Position numbers and translations under genes: made by a program. Under the pieces are notes generated by a model, which was not told the origin of the DNA, did no database searches, and worked only from the letters and a program-made list of their open reading frames with translations. A stretch of 64,000 nt of DNA from Bostrychus sinensis (taxonomy: Eukaryota; Chordata; Actinopteri; Gobiiformes; Eleotridae), in NCBI GenBank assembly GCA_020698575.1, contig CM036251.1:1736288-1800287 (forward strand). Direction: 5' to 3'. How positions within the stretch are numbered: the first letter of the stretch is position 1; each line of letters opens with the position of its first letter. Positions 22,095 to 31,800 of this stretch are shown one piece after another.

Positions 22095-23098
22095 GGGGCG
22101 GGGAGAGGATCACCTGTCATCCAGGATGGAGTGAGAGGGAGCGGAGCAGCGCCTCACGGACCTGATAAAGGTTTTTTTTTGTTCATCTTTTTCCAGGCCG
22201 CAAACCGGCACTGAGTACTGGTTTAAGTAGGTTCTTGTTTTATTTTACCTGTTCAACTTTGATATGTTTTTCTTTCATGTTAGACTTTGGTATTTTGGCT
22301 GGGGGTACCTATTTTTGGGCTGTTACCTGGGGACAGGGACATAACATTATCTGTTGGAATGTGGGGCTACAGGTTTCAAGGGTATGGTAATCTCAAGTGC
22401 CTGTAATGACTGGGAAATATATTAAATTTATGTCTTGGAATATTAATGGAAGTGGTAATCCAGCTAAAAGGCGTAAAATATTGTCTTATTTAAAAACTAA
22501 TAAAGCAGACGTGGTGTTTCTTCAGGAGACCCACTTAAACCCCGGGGAAGTGTCAAGATTCAGAATGGGATGGGCAGGACAAATATTTTATAGTTCTTAT
22601 TCAAGTGCCCGCAATGGTGTAATGATTCTTAATCAAACAAAAATATTAATTTTGTATTGATAAAAGAAGTTAAAGATTCAGAGGGAAAGTGTTCAGGCTT
22701 TGTTAGAGCATATAAAGATGGTATTTTGTAACATTTATGCACCAAATAAGGAAGACCCTCACTTCTTTCATGATATAAATAGAATTCTGGGAGAAATGGA
22801 GGGGCAAATAATATTAGCAGGGGATTTTAATGAAGTGATGGATCCTATTCTTGATAGGAATACGTCTAAGGGCCCACGTGGTACAAAAGGAAGAGAGGCG
22901 ATGTTGAAGGATGATATGGGTCTATTACACATACAGGGAGTAGTATTTTGTTTCATTCACACATTTGAGTAATCCTTTATTACTATGAGGACTATGTGTG
23001 ATTACACCTGGGCTTATCTCAGCAAAGCGTATTTAAATCTGTGATTAAATAAGAAGAATCCTTTCATTCCTGCCCTGCCACAACATACCTGAGGCAGC

Positions 23099-23360
23099 TA
23101 CCTTGCCTGTATGTATGAATGTGTCAGTGTGACTGTGTTTGGTGGTGGTCGGAGGGGCCGTTGGCGCAGAATGGCAGCCACGCTTCCGTCAGTCTGCCCC
23201 AGGGCAGCTGTGGCTACAGAAGTAGCTCACCACCACCGAGTGTGACTGAGGAGTGAATGAATAATGGACCAAATTGTAAAAAAAGCGCTTTGAGAAACTT
23301 GTCAAGCTTGAAAAGCGCAATATAAATCCAATCCATTATTATTATTATTATTATTATTAT
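23099..23360 (+). mobile_element. SINE with L2-like tail
   Basis: Present only in the copy 2 segment; the copy 1 segment lacks it at the matching point near 7960. The right part reads GCGCTTTGAGAAACTTGTC ... AAGCGCAATATAAATCC followed by an (ATT)n tail, a very common fish SINE/L2 3' end. Related pieces occur at 26030-26150 and 62560-62745. Confidence 0.75.
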
Positions 23361-23715
23361 ATCTAACTAATGACAAGGCCAGATGTAATCCTAGGTTAAT
23401 TCTGCGCTTACCTGGAACAAAAAAAAATACTTATTTAGGATTAAAATACAAACTAAACTAACAGAATTAAATCAGGACTAAATCAGGAAAATATCCAAGT
23501 AAAACAAAGCACCAGACCAGGACTAAACTCAATAAATTTAAAAGTATTTCTAAATTAAACCAGGACTAGACTAAACTTGGACTTGGACCAGGTCTAAATT
23601 CGGTGCAAAACCAGAACTAAACTGGGGATGAAACCAGGACTGAGCTAGTGTCTGTTTCTGAGATAAACCAGGAATAAATTCATGATTAAAACAGAAAATA
23701 AGGTTTATATCAAAG

Positions 23716-24071
23716 ACTAAACCAGGACTAAACCAGGTCTAAACCAGGTCTAAACCAGGACTAAACCAGGACTAAACCAGGACTAAACCAGGACTAAACC
23801 AGGTCTAAACCAGGTCTAAACCAGGACTAAACCAGGACTAAACCAGGTCTAAACCAGATCTCAACCAGGTCTAAACCAGGTCTAAACCAGGACTAAACCA
23901 GGTCTAAACCAGGTCTAAACCAGATCTCAACCAGGTCTAAACCAGGTCTAAACCAGATCTAAACCAGGACTAAACCAGGACTAAACCAGGTCTAAACCAG
24001 GTCTAAACCAGATCTCAACCAGGTCTAAACCAGGTCTAAACCAGATCTAAACCAGGACTAAACCAGGTCTA
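23716..24071 (+). repeat. 11-bp minisatellite (CCAGGACTAAA), plus orientation
   Basis: About 32 units in GT6 copy 2 intron 1, including a repeated sub-block with the variant CCAGATCTCAA. Confidence 0.95.
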
Positions 24072-24432
24072 TGTTAGGTTCAAAATCAAGGCTAAACCAA
24101 AACCAGGTTTAAGACTGATTCAGTTTTAAAATGTAACTGAACTAGCACAAAGTGTATTTGTAAATTTGAAGAGCCAACATAGAATTAAATAAAGTCTAAT
24201 CCAGGTCTGAACCAGGACTAAACCAGGACTAAATTCAAGACTGAGTTAGTACTAAAATGTGACTGAACTTGACCTATACCAGGACAAAATTTATTTCTGA
24301 ATTTGAAAAGCCAACATAGAATAAATGAGCTCTAAACCAGGACTAAATTAATAAATTTACTGTTCTGCTCACCTCATGTTGTTTTGTGTAAAATCCTTCC
24401 CGTGTTGTGTTGAAAGTGAAAAGTCTCTGCAG

Positions 24433-24590
24433 CCCCGGCCCCAGACCCGGCCCCAGACCCGGCCCCAGACCCGGCCCCAGACCCGGCCCCAGACCCGGCC
24501 CCAGACCCGGCCCCAGACCCGGCCCCAGACCCGGCCCCAGACCCGGCCCCAGACCCGGCCCCAGACCCGGCCCCAGACCCGGCCCCCTCC
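24433..24590 (-). repeat. 12-bp GC-rich array, G-quadruplex-prone on the minus strand
   Basis: About 13 copies of GGCCCCAGACCC. On the minus (GT6 sense) strand this reads GGGTCTGGGGCC repeated, with runs of 3 and 4 G separated by 2-3 bases. It begins about 50 nt into intron 1 of GT6 copy 2. The paralogous site at 8830-8870 has only one or two degenerate units. Confidence 0.93.
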
Positions 24591-24641
24591 GTCTCAGGTC
24601 ATCCACACAGACTGGTTTTTCTCCTCCAGGACCAGTCCGAC

Positions 24642-24655
24642 CTGAAGCCTTTCAT
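24642..24655 (-). pseudogene. GT6 copy 2, exon 1 (proposed start codon)
   Basis: ATGAAAGGCTTCAG with donor GTCGGA, identical to the proposed exon 1 of copy 1. Its phase fits exon 2 at 18817. The start lies about 1.1 kb from the first visible cttnbp2 exon on the opposite strand. Confidence 0.5.
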
Positions 24656-24689
24656 ATGCTGCAGCCTCAGAGGAGATAAGATTAGACTG

Positions 24690-25045
24690 TAGACCAGGAC
24701 TAGACCAGGAGTGGGGCAGGACTAGACCAGGACTAGACCAGGACTAGACCAGGACTAGACCAGGACTAGACCAGGACTAGACCAGGACTAGACCAGGAGT
24801 GGGGCAGGACTAGACCAGGACTAGACCAGGACTAGACCAGGACTAGACCAGGAGTGGGGCAGGAGTAGACCAGGACTAGACCAGGACTAGACCAGGACTA
24901 GACCAGGACTAGACCAGGAGTGGGGCAGGACTAGACCAGGACTAGACCAGGACTAGACCAGGACTAGACCAGGAGTGGGGCAGGACTAGACCAGGACTAG
25001 ACCAGGACTGGGGCAGGACTAGACCAGGACTGGGGCAGGACTAGA
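24690..25045 (+). repeat. 11-bp minisatellite variant (CCAGGACTAGA)
   Basis: About 30 units of ACCAGGACTAG interrupted at intervals by GAGTGGGGCAG. It lies upstream of GT6 copy 2 exon 1. Confidence 0.95.
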
Positions 25046-25712
25046 CCAGGACTAAACCAGGACTAAACCAGGACTAAACCAGGTCTTAACCAGGACTAAA
25101 ACCAGGACAAAACCAGATCTACACCAGGACTAAAAACAGGACTAAACCAGGTCTAAACCAGGACTAAACCAGGGCTAAACCAGGGCTAAACAAGGACTAA
25201 ACCAGGTCTTAACCAGGTCTACGCCAGGACTAAACCAGGACTAAACCAGGTCTTAACCAGATCTACACCAGGACTAAAACCAGGACAAAACCAGATCTAC
25301 ACCAGGACTAAAAACACGGCTAAACCAGGGCTAAACAAGGACTAAACCAGGACTAAACCAGGTCTAAACCAGGACTAAACCAGGTCTAAACCAGGACTAA
25401 ACCAGGTCTAAACCAGGTCTAAACCAGGACTAAACCAGGACTAAACCAGGGCTAAACAAGGACTAAACCAGGACTAAACCAGGTCTAAACCAGGTCTAAA
25501 CCAGTACTAAACCAGGTCTAAACCAGGACTAAACCAGGACTAAACCAGGGCTAAACCAGGACTAAACCAGGTTTTAACCAGGTCTACACCAGGACTAAAA
25601 ACAAGACTAAACCAGGTCTACACTAGAACTAAAACCAGGACAAAACCAGGTCTAAACCAGGACTAAACCAGGACTAAACCAGGACTAAACCAGGACTAAA
25701 CCAGGATTAAAT
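25046..25712 (+). repeat. 11-bp minisatellite (CCAGGACTAAA), irregular, plus orientation
   Basis: Continuation of the preceding array in its usual CTAAACCAGGA form, with many variants (GGTCTTAACC, GGTCTACACC, AAAACCAGGAC). It lies between the head-to-head GT6 copy 2 start and cttnbp2 exon 25783. Confidence 0.93.
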
Positions 25713-25782
25713 TCTGGATAAATCCTTTCTAGACCAGGACAGAGACAGATTATTGAAGTACTCTGTGTACTCTGTGTTTCAG

Positions 25783-25862
25783 GTTTGTTCGAGTCGTGTC
25801 TGGATGAAGTATCTCTTTTCTCTCTGATCCCTCTGTCCCTGCTCAACAACTACGTACGACTG
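25783..25862 (+). CDS. cttnbp2: cttnbp2 exon a (first visible)
   Basis: 80 bp after TACTCTGTGTTTCAG and before GTGAGT. It begins with two bases of a split codon and encodes LFESCLDEVSLFSLIPLSLL followed by NNYVRL. It ends at a codon boundary, matching the next exon. This exon is less conserved than those that follow, so confidence rests on splice sites and phase. Confidence 0.75.
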
Positions 25863-28439
25863 GTGAGTACTCTCTCATACTACTACTACTGCTACATCAT
25901 AATAATAATAATAATAATATAGAGGTGTGAGATGTACTCAGAATCTGTACTCTAGTAAACTATGCTACTACTGCTGCTACTACTACTTGGGCAGAAGCTC
26001 AGTCCTTAGAGACGTTCAAACACTAACCCAGAGGTTGGCGTTGTTGTGTCCTTGGGCAAGTCACTTCCCCCTCCTCGCCTGTGTGAGTGTGTCGGTGTGA
26101 CTGTTACCGTCAGTCTGCCCCAGGGCAGCTGTGGCAACAGAGGAAGCTGTCGCAGTACACAGTACTTTAGAGATTTAAGGCATTCCTCAAGCACATCTAA
26201 ATGTGGCATCTGTCGTTGCCATGTTCACTGTCTCGTGTTCACTGTCTCATGTTCACTGTTTCATGTTCACTGTCTCGTGTTCACTGTCTCGTGTTCACTG
26301 CCTCGTGTTCACTGTCTCATGTTCACTGTCTCATGTTCACTGTCTCATGTTCACTGTCTCGTGTTCACTGTCTCATGTTCACTGTTTCATGTTCACTGTC
26401 TCATGTTCACTGTCTCGTGTTCACTGTCTCATGTTCACTGTCTCGTGTTCACTGCCTCGTGTTCACTGCCTCGTGTTCACTGCCTCGTGTTCACTGTCTC
26501 ATGTTCACTGTCTCATGTTCACTGCCTCATGTTCACTGTCTCATGTTCACTGTCTCATGTTCACTGTCTCATGTTCACTGTCTCATGTTCACTCTCTCGT
26601 GTTCACTCTCATGTTCACTGTCTCATGTTCACTGTCTCATGTTCACTGTCTCGTGTTCACTCTCTCGTGTTCACTGTCTCATGTTCACTGTCTCATGTTT
26701 ACTGTCTCATGTTCACTCTCTCGTGTTCACTCTCATGTTCACTGTCTCATGTTCACTGTCTCATGTTCACTGTCTCGTGTTCACTCTCTCGTGTTCACTG
26801 CCTCGTGTTCACTGTCTCATGTTCACTGCCTCATGTTCACTGTCTCATGTTCACTGTCTCATGTTCACTGTCCCATGTTCACTGTCTCATGTTCACTGTC
26901 TTGTGTTCACTGCCTCGTGTTCACTGTCTCATGTTCACTGTCTCGTGTTCACTGTCTCATGTTCACTGTCTCATGTTCACTGTCTCGTGTTCACTCTCTC
27001 GTGTTCACTGTTTCATGTTCACTGTCTCATGTTCACTGTCTCATGTTTACTGTCTCATGTTCACTGTCTCGTGTTCACTGCCTCGTGTTCACTGTCTCGT
27101 GTTCACTGCCTCATGTTCACTGTCTCATGTTCACTGTCTCGTGTTCACTGTCTCATGTTCACTGTTTCATGTTCACTGTCTCATGTTCACTGCCTCATGT
27201 TCACTGCCTCGTGTTCACTGTCTCGTGTTCACTGCCTCGTGTTCACTGCCTCGTGTTCACTGTCTCGTGTTCACTGTCTCGTGTTCACTGTCTCGTGTTC
27301 ACTGTCTCGTGTTCACTGCCTCGTGTTCACTGTCTCGTGTTCACTGCCTCGTGTTCACTGTCTCGTGTTCACTGCCTCGTGTTCACTGTCTCGTGTTCAC
27401 TGTCTCGTGTTCACTGCCTCGTGTTCACTGTCTCGTGTTCACTGTCTCGTGTTCACTGTCTCGTGTTCACTGTCTCGTGTTCACTGTCTCGTGTTCACTG
27501 TCTCATACCTCTGCCACAGTTAGGGCTTCAGTCCACAGGTACTTATCTCTATACTACTTTTGTAAATACTTTCATGGCTTCCTCCCCCAACTCTCTTCGG
27601 TTTATGAAGTACATGACCCTGCAGTACTTTTGTGCTGTACTTGTGGAGGCAGCTGTATCTGAAAATCTGTGTGTGGGAGATTGGACCCTCACACCAGTGC
27701 TGATTGTTCACTGACTGCAAGAGAAGCTGAACAAATATGCACTGTTGAATCTGTCACTGTCAGCAGAGCAGAGTAACACAGCTGACCAGAGTAACACAGC
27801 TGACCAGAGTAACACATCTGACCAGAGTAACACAGCTGACCAGAGTAACGCAGCTGACCAGAGTAACACATCTGACCAGAGTAACACATCTGACCAGAGT
27901 AACACAGCTGACCAGAGTAACACATCTGACCAGAGTAACGCAGCTGACCAGAGTAACGCAGCTGACCAGAGTAACACAGCTGAGCAGAGTAACACATCTG
28001 ACCAGAGTAACACATCTGACCAGAGTAACACATCTGACCAGAGTAACGCATCTGACCAGAGTAACGCATCTGACCAGAGTAACGCATCTGACCAGAGTAA
28101 CGCATCTGACCAGAGTAACGCATCTGACCAGAGTAACACATCTGACCAGAGTAACACAGCTGAGCAGAGTAACACAGCTGAGCAGAGTAACACAGCTGAG
28201 CAGAGTAACACATCTGTCCAGAGTAACACATCTGTCCAGAGTAACACATCTGACCAGAGTAACACATCTGACCAGAGTAACGCAGCTAGTTCTATAGTAG
28301 TAGTAGTAGTCGTAGTAAATATATTTGTGTATTTCAGGTGGAGCAGTAGTAATAGTAATAGTAGTAAATATATTTGTGTATTTCAGGTGGAGCAGTAGTA
28401 GTAGTAGTAGTAAATATATTTGTGTATTTCAGGTGGAGC

Positions 28440-28470
<31 letters not shown>

Positions 28471-28843
28471 AATATATTTGTGTATTTCAGGTGGAGCAGT
28501 AGTAATAGTAATAGTAGTAAATATATTTGTGTATTTCAGGTGGAGCAGTAGTAGTAGTAGTAGTAAATATATTTGTGTATTTCAGGTGGAGCAATAGTAG
28601 TAGTAGTAGTAGTAGTAGTAAATATATTTGTGTATTTCAGGTGGAGCTGTAGTAGTAGTAGTCGTAGTAAATATATTTGTGTATTTCAGGTGGAGCAGTA
28701 GTAGTAGTAGTAGTAGTAGTAAATATATTTGTGTATTTCAGGTGGAGCAGTAGTAGTAGTAGTAGTAGTAGTAAATATATTTGTGTATTTCAGGTGGAGC
28801 AGTAGTAGTAGTAGTAAATATATTTGTGTATTTCAGGTGGAGC

Positions 28844-28874
<31 letters not shown>

Positions 28875-31800
28875 AATATATTTGTGTATTTCAGGTGGAG
28901 TAGTAGTAGTAGTAGTAGTAGTAAATATATTTGTGTATTTCAGGTGGAGCAGTAGTAGTAGTAGTAGTAGTAAATATATTTGTGTATTTCAGGTGGAGCA
29001 GTAGTAGTAGTAGTAGTAGTAGTAAATATATTTGTGTATTTCAGGTGGAGCAGTAGTAGTAGTAGTAAATATATTTGTGTATTTCAGGTGGAGCAGTAGT
29101 AGTAGTAGTAGTAGTAAATATATTTGTGTATTTCAGGTGGAGCAGTAGTAGTAGTAGTAAATATATTTGTGTATTTCAGGTGGAGCAGTATGGGAACCTG
29201 ATGCTCCACGGAGTTGAGGGCAGTCTCCAGGAAAACATCGCTGCTGTGGTCGCTCACTGCATCAAGGTAACAACAGCAGCACATACTTATACTTTTATGT
29301 ACTTTTATATACTCATTTATACTTATATATACTTTTATATACTCATTTATACTTATATATACTTATATATACTCATTTATACTCATATATACTCATTTAT
29401 ACTCATTTATACTTATATATACTTTTATATACTCATTTATACTTATATAAACTCATTTATACTCATTTATACTTATATATACTTATATATACTTATATAT
29501 ATACTCATTTATACTTATATATACTCATTTATACTTATATATACTTATATATACTCATTTATACTTATATATACTCATTTATACTCATTTATACTTATTT
29601 ATACTTATATATACTCATTTATACTTATATATACTTATATATACTCATTTATACTTATATATACTCATTTATACTAATATATACTCATTTATACTCATTT
29701 ATACTTATATATACTTATATATACTCATTTATACTTATATATACTTATATATACTCATTTATACTTATATATACTCATTTATACTTATATATACTTATAT
29801 ATACTCATTTATACTTATATATACTCATTTATACTAATATATACTCATTTATACTCATTTATACTCATTTATACTTATATATACTTATATATACTCATTT
29901 ATACTTATATATACTTATATATACTCATTTATACTTATATATATACTTATATATACTCATTTATACTTATATATACTTATATATACTCATTTATACTTAT
30001 ATATATACTTATATATACTCATTTATACTTATATATACTTATATATACTCATTTATACTTATATATACTTATACTGTGTTTTTAAAATCATAAGACTTGA
30101 TGAAAGGGAGGTGTGTGGTGGCAGAGTGGTTACCCCCTGCTGAGGAGGAGGTTGTGGGTTAGACTCCTGACCTATCTCCTGCTGCCCTGACTTTTTAGTC
30201 GCACCGTTTGACTTAAGGCGCAACAAATGCACCAACAAACACTGCCATAGAAAAATGATCTAATAATGGATAGATTTTTTTTTCATGGTTACAATACTCA
30301 CCGCACACAGAAAAAAATAATTCTGTTTATGATGCAGAAGAAGTTTCTCTGAGTGTGTTTGTGTCTCTGAGTGTGTTTGTGTGTCTCTGAGTGTGTTTGT
30401 GCGTCTCTGAGTGTGTTTGTGTCTCTGAGTGTGTTTGTGTCTCTGAGTGTGTTTGTGCGTCTCTGAGTGTGTTTGTGTCTCTGAGTGTGTTTGTGTCTCT
30501 GAGTGTGTTTGTGTCTCTGAGTGTGTTTGTGTCTCTGAGTGTGTTTGTGTCTCTGAGTGTGTTTGTGTGTCTCTGAGTGTGTTTGTGTCTCTGAGTGTGT
30601 TTGTGTCTCTGAGTGTGTTTGTGTGTCTCTGAGTGTGTTTGTGTGCGTCTCTGAGTGTGTTTGTGTGTCTCTGAGTGTGTTTGTGTGCGTCTCTGAGTGT
30701 GTTTGTGTGTCTCTGAGTGTGTTTGTGTCTCTGAGTGTGTTTGTGTCTCTGAGTGTGTTTGTGCGTCTCTGAGTGTGTTTGTGCGTCTCTGAGTGTGTTT
30801 GTGTGTCTCTGAGTGTGTTTGTGTGTCTCTGAGTGTGTTTGTGTCTCTGAGTGTGTTTGTGTCTCTGAGTGTGTTTGTGTCTCTGAGTGTGTTTGTGTGT
30901 CTCTGAGTGTGTTTGTGCGTCTCTGAGTGTGTTTGTGCGTCTCTGAGTGTGTTTGTGCGTCTCTGAGTGTGTTTGTGCGTCTCTGAGTGTGTTTGTGTCT
31001 CTGAGTGTGTTTGTGTCTCTGAGTGTGTTTGTGTCTCTGAGTGTGTTTGTGTCTCTGAGTGTGTTTGTGTCTCTGAGTGTGTTTGTGTGTCTCTGAGTGT
31101 GTTTGTGCGTCTCTGAGTGTGTTTGTGCGTCTCTGAGTGTGTTTGTGTCTCTGAGTGTGTTTGTGCGTCTCTGAGTGTGTTTGTGTGCGTCTCTGAGTGT
31201 GTTTGTGTGCGTCTCTGAGTGTGTTTGTGTGTCTCTGAGTGTGTTTGTGTCTCTGAGTGTGTTTGTGTCTCTGAGTGTGTTTGTGTCTCTGAGTGTGTTT
31301 GTGTCTCTGAGTGTGTTTGTGCGTCTCTGAGTGTGTTTGTGCGTCTCTGAGTGTGTTTGTGCGTCTCTGAGTGTGTTTGTGTCTCTGAGTGTGTTTGTGT
31401 CTCTGAGTGTGTTTGTGTCTCTGAGTGTGTTTGTGCGTCTCTGAGTGTGTTTGTGCGTCTCTGAGTGTGTTTGTGCGTCTCTGAGTGTGTTTGTGTCTCT
31501 GAGTGTGTTTGTGTCTCTGAGTGTGTTTGTGCGTCTCTGAGTGTGTTTGTGCGTCTCTGAGTGTGTTTGTGTCTCTGAGTGTGTTTGTGCGTCTCTGAGT
31601 GTGTTTGTGTGCGTCTCTGAGTGTGTTTGTGTGTCTCTGAGTGTGTTTGTGTCTCTGAGTGTGTTTGTGCGTCTCTGAGTGTGTTTGTGCGTCTCTGAGT
31701 GTGTTTGTGCGTCTCTGAGTGTGTTTGTGTCTCTGAGTGTGTTTGTGTCTCTGAGTGTGTTTGTGCGTCTCTGAGTGTGTTTGTGCGTCTCTGAGTGTGT

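Larger units (their letters stand above)
19095..22980 (+). mobile_element. L1/Tx1-type LINE, 5' part only, with internal satellite and nested MITE
   Basis: The plus strand carries a broken ORF1: coiled-coil-like LQRVATDVSIIKETTAELKT at 19405 onward, resuming after the nested MITE at 20038 with KLVDRIQALENHGKRNNVRV. Next comes a decayed RNA-binding region with FPDLTKELAEKG-like codons around 20355, typical of L1-type ORF1p. An endonuclease start lies at 22397-22972, with FMSWNINGSGN, VVFLQETHL and LAGDFNEVMDP, the usual Asn, Glu and Asp-Asn positions. The frame breaks near 22660 and the element ends before any reverse transcriptase. It is antisense to GT6 copy 2 intron 1. Confidence 0.8.
14574..24655 (-). 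pseudogene. GT6 family glycosyltransferase, copy 2 (probable pseudogene)
   Basis: Same five-exon layout as copy 1: 24655-24642, 18817-18749, 18525-18413, 16893-16756 and 15262-14574. The catalytic domain keeps HAA, WHDESH and VLSPEYCW. There are two frame problems. In exon 5 an extra A at about 14999-15000 (CCACAGTC versus CCACGTC at 2761) shifts the frame exactly between the aspartates of the DVD motif. Exon 3 is 113 bp instead of 111, and its frame changes twice relative to copy 1. Without the exon 5 insertion the rest of that exon is fully open to a TAG at 14574-14576, so loss is recent, or the indels are assembly errors. Exon 5 is nearly identical to copy 1 over long stretches while exons 2-4 have clearly diverged. 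Introns contain a PIF-like element, a LINE, a SINE and several arrays. Confidence 0.78.
22988..24690. repeat. Segment duplicated at 7860-8960 (GT6 5' region, copy 2)
   Basis: Matches 7860-8960 in the same orientation, including the flanks of the 11-bp array and the proposed exon 1. Differences are a SINE insertion at 23099-23360, a longer 11-bp array and an expanded GC-rich array. Confidence 0.85.

Noticed and set aside
24343..24679. Collagen-like GPGL repeat or PRPQTR repeat proteins
   Set aside because: Translations of the 12-bp GC-rich array in GT6 copy 2 intron 1, without any start, signal or splice context.
26046..27714. Plus-strand frames of 440-538 codons made of VHCLVFTVSCSL repeats
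   Set aside because: A 14-bp array open in all three frames gives the same composition in each frame; it lies inside a cttnbp2 intron and has no flanking coding signal.
27689..28398. QSNTSD-repeat (plus) and CYSGQM-repeat (minus) proteins
   Set aside because: Both are translations of one 18-bp intronic minisatellite on opposite strands.
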